A stretch of 63,039 nt of DNA. It comes from JANMDS01 sp031430575 (GTDB taxonomy: Bacteria > Pseudomonadota > Gammaproteobacteria > Burkholderiales > Casimicrobiaceae). A program made the translations under genes and the position numbers. Under the pieces are notes generated by a model that was given only the letters and a program-made list of their open reading frames with translations, made no database searches and was not told where the DNA came from. Location of the stretch: positions 1 to 63,039 of the forward strand of contig JANPBT010000082.1 of the NCBI GenBank assembly GCA_031430575.1, read 5' to 3'. This document shows, one piece after another, positions 50,926 through 59,747 of the stretch (position 1 is the first letter of the stretch; each line of letters begins with the position of its first letter).

Positions 50926-53042
50926 TGGCTGGAATGACTCCAAACACAAACGCAGCAGGCATTGAGAATCAATCCTCGCAGCGTGCATTTAAAAGCCAGC
51001 TGAAAAAGATTTATAGTTGGTATACCGGTGGCTTCCTGTTTTTCTTGGTTGGCCTCGCGATTCTTGAGCAATTTGGATTGCCGCGCGCTTGGATTGGCTA
51101 CATTTTCTTGGCCGCGACCGTACTGCTTTATGCCGGTATCGGCGTTATGAGCCGCACATCCGACGCGAGTGAGTATTACGTTGCAGGCCGTCGCGTCCCA
51201 GCGCTATTTAATGGCATGGCAACCGGCGCTGACTGGATGTCGGCAGCTTCGTTCATCGGCATGGCAGGCACGTTGTATCTGCAAGGCTTTAACGGGCTGG
51301 CGTTCATCATGGGCTGGACGGGCGGCTACTGCTTGGTTGCATTGTTCCTCGCACCATACCTGCGCAAATTCGGTCAGTTCACAATTCCAGACTTTTTGGG
51401 CGAGCGTTACGGCGGTAACCTTCCGCGCTCGATCGGTATTTTTGCAGCAGTACTCTGCTCATTTACTTACGTGGTTGCCCAGATCTACGGTGTAGGTCTC
51501 ATCACTACCCGCTTGACAGGCGTGCAGTTTGAACTCGGCGTATTTCTCGGTCTTGCGGGCATCTTGGTGTGCTCACTTTTGGGCGGTATGAAGGCGGTCA
51601 CGTGGACGCAGGTTGCTCAATACATTATCTTGATTGTCGCTTACCTCATGCCTGTGATTTGGCTATCGATCAAGCATACGGGCTTCCCAGTACCGCAACT
51701 TGCGTACGGCTCAGTCTTGCAAAAAGTGACTGCGCTTGAAGATAAATTCATTAAAGACCCAAAAGAGTTAGAAGTGCGCGGAATCTTTAAGAAAAAAGCC
51801 GATGATGCTGTCGCCTCATTAAAAGATCCTGCAAAGGCTTTTGAAGACGGTAAAGCGGCTCTGGCCAAATCGATTGACGATGCAAAAACCGCTAGTAATT
51901 CAGTCGCGGTCACAAGTGGTGAAAAAGCGTTGGCGGCCTATCCCAAAACGGTAGATGATGCGAAGCGTGGATGGGAAAAAGACAAAGGCTTAACTTCTCG
52001 GGCAGGCCCGCCGCTACGGCATGCTGAAGCGTTCCCTGCCAAAGATGAGAAAGCACGTGATATTTCGCGTAAAAACTTTCTCGCGTTGATTTTCTGCTTA
52101 ATGGTCGGGACCGCTGCGCTACCGCATATTTTGATGCGGTACTACACGACGCCATCGGTAAAAGAAGCCCGCACATCCGTGACGTGGTCTCTCTTTTTCA
52201 TCTTCTTACTCTACTTTACTGCGCCCGCGTTGGCCGTATTGGTGAAGTACGACATTTACAGCTCGCTCGTCGGGACTGGGTTTGACAAGCTGCCGCAGTG
52301 GGTTCAGTCGTGGACGAAAGTCGATCCTTCCCTGTTGTCGATTCGGGATATCAACGGCGACAATATCGTACAGCTCGCAGAAATTGCAATCGGTGGCGAC
52401 ATCGTTGTGTTAGCGACGCCAGAAATTGGTGGCCTTCCTTACGTCGTTTCGGGCTTAGTCGCTGCCGGTGGCTTAGCTGCTGCGCTCTCTACCGCCGATG
52501 GTTTGCTGCTAACGATTGCGAACGCGCTTTCCCATGATCTCTACTACAAGATGATTAACCCTAACGCTGCGACCTCTACGCGGATCGCAGTTTCAAAAGC
52601 GTTATTGTTGGTGGTCGCACTCTGCGCGGCATGGGTTGCATCGCAAAAGCCTGCAGATATTTTGTTCCTCGTCTCAGCCGCATTCTCGCTGGCAGCCGCT
52701 GGATTTTTCCCCGCACTTGTGCTGGGCATTTTCTGGAAGCGTACCACCGGGATCGCTGCCTCGCTGGGTATGATCGCAGGCTTGGCTACGACCTTCTACT
52801 ATATGGCGATAACCCAGCCTTGGTTGCGCGGCTTATTTGGCGTTAAGAGCCCGATTGCCGATAATCTGTGGTGGGATATTAATCCGATCTCGGCAGGTCT
52901 GTTTGGCGTTCCGCTCGGGTTCCTAGTGATCATCCTAGTAAGCCTAGTTACGCCGACGCCTTCTAAGGCCATTCAGGAGTTAGTGGAGCACGTGCGTTAC
53001 CCTAATCTTCAGGGCGACACTCTCAACACGACAGCGCGTTAA
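50925..53042 (+). CDS. sodium:solute symporter, VC_2705/ActP-like (acetate or organic acid)
   Basis: 705 residues with about 13 helices. Family marks: YYVAGRRVPALFNGMATGADWMSAASFIG, split here as YYVAGRRVPALF and GMATGADWMSAASF; YTTPSVKEARTSV; and GGLAAALSTADGLLLTIANALSHD as GLAAALSTADGLLLT. It carries a large charged loop (about residues 275-375). A separate segment (DINGDNIVQLAE) fits a 12-residue EF-hand calcium loop. With acs and DUF4212 nearby, acetate uptake is likely. A terminator follows. Confidence 0.9.
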   Translation: MAGMTPNTNAAGIENQSSQRAFKSQLKKIYSWYTGGFLFFLVGLAILEQFGLPRAWIGYIFLAATVLLYAGIGVMSRTSDASEYYVAGRRVPALFNGMATGADWMSAASFIGMAGTLYLQGFNGLAFIMGWTGGYCLVALFLAPYLRKFGQFTIPDFLGERYGGNLPRSIGIFAAVLCSFTYVVAQIYGVGLITTRLTGVQFELGVFLGLAGILVCSLLGGMKAVTWTQVAQYIILIVAYLMPVIWLSIKHTGFPVPQLAYGSVLQKVTALEDKFIKDPKELEVRGIFKKKADDAVASLKDPAKAFEDGKAALAKSIDDAKTASNSVAVTSGEKALAAYPKTVDDAKRGWEKDKGLTSRAGPPLRHAEAFPAKDEKARDISRKNFLALIFCLMVGTAALPHILMRYYTTPSVKEARTSVTWSLFFIFLLYFTAPALAVLVKYDIYSSLVGTGFDKLPQWVQSWTKVDPSLLSIRDINGDNIVQLAEIAIGGDIVVLATPEIGGLPYVVSGLVAAGGLAAALSTADGLLLTIANALSHDLYYKMINPNAATSTRIAVSKALLLVVALCAAWVASQKPADILFLVSAAFSLAAAGFFPALVLGIFWKRTTGIAASLGMIAGLATTFYYMAITQPWLRGLFGVKSPIADNLWWDINPISAGLFGVPLGFLVIILVSLVTPTPSKAIQELVEHVRYPNLQGDTLNTTAR

Positions 53043-53065
53043 TCGCGCGAATCGCCTGATTCTAG

Positions 53066-53093
53066 AAAAAGCCCGCCTGCGCGGGCTTTTTTT
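53066..53093 (+). terminator. intrinsic terminator after the symporter
   Basis: aaaaaGCCCGC-ctgc-GCGGGCttttttt, 11 base pairs with a four-base loop and a T-run. Confidence 0.93.
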
Positions 53094-53172
53094 ATTTTGG
53101 GTATTAAAGAAGCGCCACCGTTGACAACGTGTTGTTTCGTGATCGCCTAGGGCTCGTGCGTTGTGTTTAATT

Positions 53173-53200
53173 TTTAGATGTCGGGATGCCGACATCTAAA
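53173..53200. promoter_or_regulatory. perfect hairpin or operator upstream of the lipoprotein
   Basis: TTTAGATGTCGG-gatg-CCGACATCTAAA is a 12-base-pair perfect inverted repeat without a T-run, 92 bases before the lipoprotein gene. It could be an operator or an mRNA structure. Confidence 0.5.
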
Positions 53201-53291
53201 ATACAGAAGTGAGAAGTTTAAGGGATAGATTTTCGAATCTAGCCCATTTTCGAAAAATTGACGGTTTACATTTAAGCTCAAGGATAGAAGT

Positions 53292-53600
53292 ATGTTTGCA
53301 AAAATTGTGGTTCAAAGTGTTGTCTTTATCCTCGCTGCGATGATGTTGCTCGGCTGCGGTAAAGGCGGGTATCAACGCGGTTTATTTCAAGGATATGTTG
53401 TAGGTCAGACTGAAGAGGAAATCATTGCTAAAGTCGGCAAGCCTGAGTCGATCGACAAAAAAGATCCCGCAAGCCCCCGGCTTATTTACAAAGAGGCGAC
53501 TTTTGACCCTGACAATATGAATAAGGTCGATCCGGTCGCGATTGTTCGCCTCGAAAAAAATAAAGACGGTAAATTTGTTGGCGCTGAGGTGCTTTATTAA
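53292..53600 (+). CDS. small lipoprotein (SmpA/OmlA-like)
   Basis: 102 residues; ribosome site AAGGA. Lipoprotein signal VFILAAMMLLGC. The mature part GYVVGQTEEEIIAKVGKPESI recalls BamE/SmpA-type lipoproteins, in which this repeat gives a two-helix, three-strand fold. Too short and divergent to call BamE. Terminator follows after about 90 bases. Confidence 0.7.
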   Translation: MFAKIVVQSVVFILAAMMLLGCGKGGYQRGLFQGYVVGQTEEEIIAKVGKPESIDKKDPASPRLIYKEATFDPDNMNKVDPVAIVRLEKNKDGKFVGAEVLY

Positions 53601-53691
53601 TTCGTTGCGCGCCGCGGTTTAGTTGAGAAAAGCGTGGCGAGAGAACGGTAACTGACCTACTTGCGCCGCCATTTGCGGCGCAGAATAGTCT

Positions 53692-53718
53692 AAAAGCCTG
53701 CCAATGCGGGCTTTTTTG
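53692..53718 (+). terminator. intrinsic terminator
   Basis: aaaagcctgc-caat-gcgggcttttttg, ten-base-pair stem with a G-U pair and a T-run, downstream of the lipoprotein. Confidence 0.85.
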
Positions 53719-53834
53719 TTGCGTTTCGGCCAATCTATCAGATGCCCCTCCGCGCAAGAGTGAGGAAATCATTAGCTAACATTGAAATCCAATGATTACA
53801 ATGGCATAAACCGAAGAGATAGGGCGTCTGCATT

Positions 53835-55958
53835 ATGAAATCAATTAAATCTTCCTGCACCGCGATTTGTGCGGCACTCGGCATCGTTATCGCGAGCGCT
53901 GCTTCGACTGCTGGTGCGGCCGATGTTGCCTTCAAGCTATTGCCCGATGCTAAAAATGCGCAATCTATCGTAGCTGCGCTAGGCGCTGAGCTCAAAGCCA
54001 CGTCCGCTGCAACTTCGGCGACCGGCGTTTGGACATTCAAAGATGTCGGAAGCGATGCAATCTTTCAATTGCGCGAGTCCCCATCAGTCGCTTGGGCCGA
54101 GCGCATTTCGGTGAATACCTCCGGCGCAGTTTCTAAGCTTGGGGCTACTGCCCATCATCCGCGCATCTTACGTGTCGTGCTGCGATCGCCCGAGACGGTG
54201 ACTGTTGAGCGCGCCAAAGCGTCGCTCGTCCCACAGCTCTCAAGCGCTGCTTCCAAGCCGCTGGCGCTGAGCCGGGTGCGGGCAAATTCGCTTTCGGTTG
54301 AAATTCCGCATGGCGTCAGTCCGGTCGAATTTGGCCAAATTGTCGCTGCGCTGGAATCCCAGCCCGATGTTGCGGCCGTTGAGCGGGTGCGCATTGCGAA
54401 ACCTTACGCAGCAAACCCATTTGCGCCAAACCTCAATCCTAACGACCCAATGTTTTCATTGCAGTGGTCACTCACTGACCGCCTTTCCGGCATTAATGCC
54501 CGTGGCGCATGGGCTGCCGCGGGCACTAGCCCAGTGACCGTCGCGGTGCTTGATACTGGATACACAACGCATCCAGACCTCGATTCGAAATGGGTGCCGG
54601 GCTATGATTTGATTAACCTGCGCTTCATCTCCAAAGACGGTGATCTGCGCGATCCAGATGCCACCGATGAAGGCGATTTCACCGATTTCGGCACCTGCAG
54701 CTATCGCTTTTTTGGCAGCAGCTGGCACGGCACGCACGTCGCGGGCATCATCGCCGCGCAAACCAATAATAGTGAAGGTATCGCAGGCGTTGCGCCCAAT
54801 GCCCGCATTCAGCCCGTGCGCGTGCTTGGTCGCTGCGGTGGACTCTATGAAGACATCGCGGATGGCATTCGCTGGGCAGCGGGCGTTAAAGTCGCTGGCA
54901 TTCCGGTCAATCCCAACCCGTCTAAGGTGCTCAATCTGAGTTTGGGTGGGGAAGGGCCTTGCGATGACGATATGCAAGATGCCGTTGATTCAGCGCTTGC
55001 TAAAGGGGCGACTGTAGTCGTGTCTGCGGGCAATTCTGCCGATGATGCCAAGTTTTATGCCCCTGCCAATTGCAAAGGCGTGATTACAGTGGCCGCTTCA
55101 AATCGTGCGGGCGATCTCGCTTCTTATAGTAATTATGGCGATATGGTCGAAATTGTTGCCCCTGGCGGTGATTTTGATGGCTACGATCAAATCGTCTCTA
55201 CGCTCAACAGCGGCGCGGCGGGGCAATCGTCGTCGTTCTACCAGCCTTATGCGGGTACGTCGATGTCAGCGCCTCACGTTGCAGGCACCATCGCCCTCAT
55301 GCTGTCGCGCGATCCTGGGCTTACGCCGGGGCAAGTGCTCAATCGCTTGCAGAAATCCGCGCGCCCTGTTGTGCTCGCGGCGGGATCAATCTGCGCAACG
55401 GAGTCGTTGATCTGCGGCGCGGGCTTGCTCGATGCGGCTGCAGCGGTTAATTCCGTGGCGGACACCCGCATTGCTGCCCACACGACCAACGCCACAGCCC
55501 GCATGCGGTTAATTGAGCTTTGGGATCGCAATTCCAATCGCTTTATGATCACGCCCGATCTCGTTGAAGTTAAGCGCATTTTGGCGGGTGGGGCAGGCGG
55601 AAATTGGGTGCAAACAGGCTTAGTGGCCGATACCTTTGATTTCACCGCGCTGCCGCCTACGCTCGCGCTGCCGCAGCCCGTATGCCGCTACACCAGCGTT
55701 GTTGCGGGGTCGGTTCGGCTCGCAGTCGATCGCGCGCTTTGCGAAGAGATGAAGCAATCCCCGGCGTGGGCGAGTGATGGTTGGCCGTTTATGGCCGCAA
55801 TTGCGAATGAAAATTCCTGCAGCGCTGGCAGTATTCCGGTCTTTGAGTTGTTCGCCGATGGCCGCTTTCGCTATGTGTGGACTACCGCTGATCGCGATAT
55901 TTCCCGGGCAGCGGGCTGGCGCGGTGGCGATATCGCCTTCTGCATTCCTGCGCAGTAG
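53835..55958 (+). CDS. subtilisin-like (S8) secreted serine protease
   Basis: 707 residues; signal peptide ending GAADVA. A pro-region (to about residue 190) holds LPDAKNAQSIVAALG-like inhibitor repeats. The catalytic triad is in VAVLDTGYTTHPD (Asp), SWHGTHVAGI (His) and YAGTSMSAPHVAG (Ser). After the protease domain, a C-terminal region of about 150 residues (VCRYTSVVAG, then VFELFADGRFRYVWT) is of the kind seen in secreted bacterial proteases and may bind a target. Extracellular or periplasmic. Five bases separate its stop from that of convergent mnmA. Confidence 0.93.
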   Translation: MKSIKSSCTAICAALGIVIASAASTAGAADVAFKLLPDAKNAQSIVAALGAELKATSAATSATGVWTFKDVGSDAIFQLRESPSVAWAERISVNTSGAVSKLGATAHHPRILRVVLRSPETVTVERAKASLVPQLSSAASKPLALSRVRANSLSVEIPHGVSPVEFGQIVAALESQPDVAAVERVRIAKPYAANPFAPNLNPNDPMFSLQWSLTDRLSGINARGAWAAAGTSPVTVAVLDTGYTTHPDLDSKWVPGYDLINLRFISKDGDLRDPDATDEGDFTDFGTCSYRFFGSSWHGTHVAGIIAAQTNNSEGIAGVAPNARIQPVRVLGRCGGLYEDIADGIRWAAGVKVAGIPVNPNPSKVLNLSLGGEGPCDDDMQDAVDSALAKGATVVVSAGNSADDAKFYAPANCKGVITVAASNRAGDLASYSNYGDMVEIVAPGGDFDGYDQIVSTLNSGAAGQSSSFYQPYAGTSMSAPHVAGTIALMLSRDPGLTPGQVLNRLQKSARPVVLAAGSICATESLICGAGLLDAAAAVNSVADTRIAAHTTNATARMRLIELWDRNSNRFMITPDLVEVKRILAGGAGGNWVQTGLVADTFDFTALPPTLALPQPVCRYTSVVAGSVRLAVDRALCEEMKQSPAWASDGWPFMAAIANENSCSAGSIPVFELFADGRFRYVWTTADRDISRAAGWRGGDIAFCIPAQ

Positions 55959-55962
55959 CCGA

Positions 55963-57054
55963 TTACGCGATTACGCCACCGCCTAAGCAAATCTCGCCGT
56001 CGTAAAGAACGGCATATTGCCCCGGCGTTGGCGCAAATTGCGGCGCATCAAAGTGCAAGGCCAATACCTGCGGCGCAGATTGGGGCGATTTGGTGACTTT
56101 TGCGGCTGCATCGGGCATCCGATAGCGCAATTTTGCGCCGCAAGTGTCTTGTGAATACGCCTTTGCGTCGCCCGAAATCCAATGCATCGCGTCCACGCGC
56201 ACTTCGTTTTGTAAGAGTAGCGGATGCGCGTGCCCCTGCACGACGACCAATTCGTTGCTCGCCATGCGCTTTTGCGCGACAAACCACGGCTCGCCCGAAC
56301 CGTCCACGCTGCCGCCCAGCCCCAAGCCTTGGCGTTGCCCTAGCGTGTAGTAAGCCAGCCCTTGATGCGTGCCGACTGTTTTGCCATCGGGGGTGACCAT
56401 CGGCCCTGGGGTTTTAGGTAAGTAGCGCTCTAAAAATTCACGGAAAGGGCGTTCGCCGATGAAGCAAATCCCAGTGGAGTCTTTTTTTGCGAAATTTGGA
56501 ATACCCTCGCGCTGTGCGATCTCCCGCACTTCTTTCTTGCGCACGCCATACAGGGGGAACATCGCTTTGCCTAGCTGGGCTTGTGTAAGTTGGTGCAAAA
56601 AGTAACTTTGATCTTTTGTCTCGTCTTGCGCCCGCAGCAGGGCAAATTTGCCATCGGCGCCCTCGCGCACGCCTGCGTAGTGCCCGGTGGCCAGCGCGTC
56701 TGCGCCTTGGGCAACCGCGTAATCGAGGAACGCGCGAAATTTGATCTCTGAGTTGCAGAGCACATCAGGGTTTGGCGTTCGACCCGCACCATATTCCGTT
56801 AAAAAGTGCGCAAAAACCCGATCTTTGTATTCTGCAGCGAAGTTCACAGCATCTAAATCAATGCCGACGACATCTGCCGCCGCCGCCGCATCAATCAAAT
56901 CTTGGCGGGAAGAGCAATAGTCATCGTTATCGTCGTCTTCCCAATTTTTCATGAAAACACCGGTTACGTGGTGGCCCTGCGCCTTTAAAAGCCACGCGGC
57001 AACCGCAGAGTCAACCCCGCCAGAGATGCCTACGATAATGTGTTTCTTGTGCAT
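55963..57054 (-). CDS. mnmA: tRNA-specific 2-thiouridylase
   Basis: Adds sulfur at U34 of Lys, Glu and Gln tRNAs. The 363 residues include the PP-loop GISGGVDSAVAAWLL, FMKNWEDDDNDDYC, PNPDVLCNSEIKF with the first catalytic Cys, and STGICFIGERPF with the second. The C-terminal beta-barrel reads CGAKLRYRMPDAAAKVTKSPQSAPQV and then LALHFDAPQFAPTPGQYAV, shown here in two parts. SAPQV and TCGAK are encoded by F and degenerate R arms of the dispersed repeat, in a loop that varies in the family, so function is probably kept. Confidence 0.95.
   Translation of the reverse strand: MHKKHIIVGISGGVDSAVAAWLLKAQGHHVTGVFMKNWEDDDNDDYCSSRQDLIDAAAAADVVGIDLDAVNFAAEYKDRVFAHFLTEYGAGRTPNPDVLCNSEIKFRAFLDYAVAQGADALATGHYAGVREGADGKFALLRAQDETKDQSYFLHQLTQAQLGKAMFPLYGVRKKEVREIAQREGIPNFAKKDSTGICFIGERPFREFLERYLPKTPGPMVTPDGKTVGTHQGLAYYTLGQRQGLGLGGSVDGSGEPWFVAQKRMASNELVVVQGHAHPLLLQNEVRVDAMHWISGDAKAYSQDTCGAKLRYRMPDAAAKVTKSPQSAPQVLALHFDAPQFAPTPGQYAVLYDGEICLGGGVIA
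56064..56147. repeat. dispersed palindromic element inside mnmA, F with decayed R
   Basis: Perfect atacctgcggcgcagatt at 56064-56081. A decayed partner aattttgcgccgcaagtgt lies at 56129-56147. Both lie in coding sequence. Confidence 0.8.
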
Positions 57055-57108
57055 CGCCGCATTTTAAGGTTTCGCGAAGACTGCTAATTTGGCCAAAAGC
57101 TTTATAAA

Positions 57109-57144
57109 AATACCTAAAAATGGCCAAATCTGCGCCGCAGGTAT
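57109..57144. repeat. dispersed palindromic element, truncated F plus R
   Basis: atacct (57109-57114) is followed at once by aaaaatggcc and the perfect R aaatctgcgccgcaggtat (57126-57144), as if an F-R unit lost most of its F arm. It lies 55 bases upstream of mnmA on the opposite side of its start. Confidence 0.75.
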
Positions 57145-57291
57145 GAATGTTTTTGCGGGCGGGCGCGGTGCGCAAGGTGATTGTTGCAAAAATGCAACGC
57201 TCGAAATCAAATAATTTCAGAGAAAAATCAGGAAATACGATGAAACGCTCGTTTTCGGTTGTTTTTTAAGCGTTTTGATTCGGGCGGCAAA

Positions 57292-58992
57292 TTAAAGTGT
57301 AAACGCCATCGGGCGCTCTTTTGCAAATACCGTGGGGATCACATAATTGATCGGCACGACTTCACTCAAAAAAATAGTCATTAAGTCAGGATCAAACGCT
57401 GCGCCTGCATGAAACGCGAGCTCATCGCGCGTTTGCTCCACGCTCCATGCGCGCTTATAAGCGCGGGAATGGGTCAACACATCAAACACATCTACGATTG
57501 AGGTAATGCGCGCTTCAATTGGAATCGCATCTTCGAAAAGCCTGCGCGGGTAGCCTGTGCCATCCCAGCGCTCATGATGATTTTGGGCGATGACTTTCGC
57601 CATCCTCACCACTTCATGATCCGAAAATGAAAGCAAATCGACACCAATGTTGACGTGCTTTTTGGCAATCTCATACTCCATCGGCGTAAGCTTGCGCGGC
57701 GCGAGCAGCACCCGATGCGGGATGCCCACCTTGCCCAGATCATGCATCCGCGCGCCTGCCGCAATTAAGCGCGCCCGGCGCTCCGGCAGATTGAGCGCGC
57801 GCGCAAATTGATAAACCAAAAGCTCCACCCGCGCGCAATGCTTGCCCGTCTCATCGTCCACCAAGGCCGATGCCACCGCGATTTGATCCAGCACGCTTGC
57901 TCGCTCATCTTGCGCGAGCTCCATAAAGCGCTTGATCCGCAGCTCGGCCGCCCGATCATCTAAAAGCTGAATGGCACTATTGGTGGGGTCTTCCGCCTCA
58001 TCCATGATCTCGCCATCGCTGCTACCGCCTTTCGCGCCCTTTTTATTGTTGGCCTCTTCTTCCGCGCGGCGGGTCTCGTCGTCTTCGTCGTCAATGCCAA
58101 CGATATCGCGTGCGCCTTCTTTCATTACTTTTTCAAGTTTTTCCACGCAGGCCAAGGCCGATGCAATATCCCCAACATGTTCGTAGACTAAGGTGAGAGC
58201 CTGTAGCGCTTCTGCAAAGTTAACGTTTTTTTCTTCGGCAAGTTGCGTCACATCTTGCAGGCGCGTAAGCCCCTGATCACGCATCCCTGCGTGCACTTCT
58301 GACACACCCAGCGCGATTGAAAATTTCGTTTGAAGAATAAAGTTTTCGAGTGGAATTAATTCCCGAATCTCGGCAAGTCTATAAGCTGCATCCTCGTGCC
58401 TTCCGGACATCGCAAGCGCTGTCGCATACCAACACTCAAACGCAGTGATCACCGCAAAATCAATTTTGTCGGTCGATTGCAGTTGAAGTGCAACAAATTT
58501 TTCGGCCCATTGAAGAGCGCTCCGGGTTTTTCCTGCGAGTAACGAGACGTACACAAGGTTGCATACCGACGTAAGCTCCGTCGATGAAGGTGCTGGAGTG
58601 GACATTTCAGAAACTAAAGACAGGAGCGTAGTTTCGGATTTTTTTAAGAATCCAGAATCCAATAAAAAAGCAGCCCGGTTGGTAATTGTCTTGTTAATTG
58701 AGTTTTGACTCAGGCCAGATTCCCTCGCGATCTTTTCTGCTACGGCAATGACCTCAAGCGCGATTTCATGCCGTCGGGCGTAGTTGAAAACAATCGCCGC
58801 GCGTGTATGGGCATCCACCCGCAGCTGGGCGTCGTTCGTCAGCTCCGCGGCGTCCCGGGCTTTGGACATCAGCGCCATCGCTTCTGTCACCGCGCCGCGA
58901 GAAAGCGCTAGTCGGGCGTCTCCCATCAACGACATTGCAATTTGGGTATGCAATTCGTTTGAACTTTCCGAAAATTTCGGTGGCGTTTCCAT
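57292..58992 (-). CDS. TPR-HD-GYP protein, probable c-di-GMP phosphodiesterase
   Basis: 566 residues. The first 310 or so are helical repeats of TPR type (RLALSRGAVTEAMALMSKAR, FNYARRHEIALEVIAVAEKIA, and YEHVGDIASALACVEKLEKV). An acidic, low-complexity linker follows (DDEDDETRRAEEEANNKKG). HD-GYP domain at about 385-545: HDLGKVGIPHRVLL (around 417), HHERWDGTGYP (around 475). All HD metal ligands look present. TPR plus an effector domain is the layout of peptide-sensing regulators; a peptide gene is divergent from it at 59143. Confidence 0.9.
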   Translation of the reverse strand: METPPKFSESSNELHTQIAMSLMGDARLALSRGAVTEAMALMSKARDAAELTNDAQLRVDAHTRAAIVFNYARRHEIALEVIAVAEKIARESGLSQNSINKTITNRAAFLLDSGFLKKSETTLLSLVSEMSTPAPSSTELTSVCNLVYVSLLAGKTRSALQWAEKFVALQLQSTDKIDFAVITAFECWYATALAMSGRHEDAAYRLAEIRELIPLENFILQTKFSIALGVSEVHAGMRDQGLTRLQDVTQLAEEKNVNFAEALQALTLVYEHVGDIASALACVEKLEKVMKEGARDIVGIDDEDDETRRAEEEANNKKGAKGGSSDGEIMDEAEDPTNSAIQLLDDRAAELRIKRFMELAQDERASVLDQIAVASALVDDETGKHCARVELLVYQFARALNLPERRARLIAAGARMHDLGKVGIPHRVLLAPRKLTPMEYEIAKKHVNIGVDLLSFSDHEVVRMAKVIAQNHHERWDGTGYPRRLFEDAIPIEARITSIVDVFDVLTHSRAYKRAWSVEQTRDELAFHAGAAFDPDLMTIFLSEVVPINYVIPTVFAKERPMAFTL

Positions 58993-59142
58993 TGGCGTCG
59001 CTGTTAAATCCTACTGGAATACGAATTCAAGCGTGAACTTAGCCCATCGGGATGTTTAAGCGCCATCGCAAGCCCTAACCTACATTCAATTAGGCGAATA
59101 CGCCAACCGGAACTACCCCAAATAACTGACAGGAGTCTCACC

Positions 59143-59289
59143 ATGAACACCACCCAAATCGCAAACACCGTTGAACTCGCTATCGGCGCTGATGTTGCCC
59201 TCGACGCGAAAGTCGAAGTGGCTCTTTCAGTCGTTCGGTTTACTGAGCTCAATTTCATCGGCGGCGGTAGCGCAGCAGTTGCTTGGTAA
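59143..59289 (+). CDS. 48-residue double-glycine leader peptide, candidate secreted signal or bacteriocin
   Basis: ATG preceded by AGGAG at seven bases and followed by an intrinsic terminator 16 bases after the TAA, so it is a stand-alone short gene. Its end reads RFTELNFIGGGSAAVAW. This fits the double-glycine leader rule: Glu at -8, Leu at -7, Ile at -4 and Gly at -2 and -1 if cleavage follows the third Gly. The mature peptide would be SAAVAW. The rest of the leader is mildly acidic (VELAIGADVALDAKVEV). Divergent from the TPR-HD-GYP gene. No C39-type transporter is in the window. The peptide role is inferred. Confidence 0.7.
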   Translation: MNTTQIANTVELAIGADVALDAKVEVALSVVRFTELNFIGGGSAAVAW

Positions 59290-59304
59290 AAACCAAGCTG
59301 CACC

Positions 59305-59330
59305 AAAAGCCCGCTTCGGCGGGCTTTTTT
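59305..59330 (+). terminator. intrinsic terminator of the peptide gene
   Basis: aaaagcccgc-ttcg-gcgggctttttt, ten perfect base pairs with a TTCG loop and a T-run. Confidence 0.94.
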
Positions 59331-59646
59331 ATTGCCGATTCTCAAATCGATTTTATGCAAAATCGTTTCCCTGAAAATTTATATCTATATTTATTAGTGT
59401 TTTAGCATAGATAGATGTTTATGGGGGATAGCGTTTCGCTTTACGGATACAAATGTCGCAATTGCATCGGTTATCATGGATTATGTTGCGTTTCTGCAAT
59501 GCAGGATGGCTCAGGCATCACGCGCATGCGCAGTTGATCGATGCGCCCAAACTTCATGGCGTTAAAGTGAGCGCAGAAAATCCACTAAAAACCGAGGCGG
59601 GCGTATTTTTTTTTGCACCGTTTATCGATAAAGATCTAATATCGAG
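59331..59646. other. gap before the str operon
   Basis: AT-rich spacer. A 65-codon frame at 59453-59650 (MSQLHRLSWIMLRFC) has no supporting features and was not called. Confidence 0.6.
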
Positions 59647-59676
59647 TTGACCGGCACATGATTGCCGGGTTATACT
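59647..59676 (+). promoter_or_regulatory. promoter of the str operon
   Basis: -35 TTGACC at 59647-59652, 18-base spacer, -10 TATACT at 59671-59676, 72 bases before rpsL. Near-consensus sigma-70 elements. Confidence 0.85.
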
Positions 59677-59747
59677 TACTGACTCTGTTGAATTCGGCTG
59701 CGCGCAATCGTACGCGCTCCCGTAAAAACATTAAAGGAATTAGCGTT

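Noticed and set aside
51356..51372. F-like text in the symporter (atacctgcgcaaattc)
   Set aside because: It encodes the conserved APYLRKFG of the family; chance similarity.
53660..53686. Hairpin ttgcgccgc / tgcggcgcag near the lipoprotein
   Set aside because: It shares bases with the repeat core but lacks the outer atacc part; too degenerate to assign.
59453..59650. 65-codon frame before rpsL
   Set aside because: No ribosome site, and its end overlaps the str promoter.
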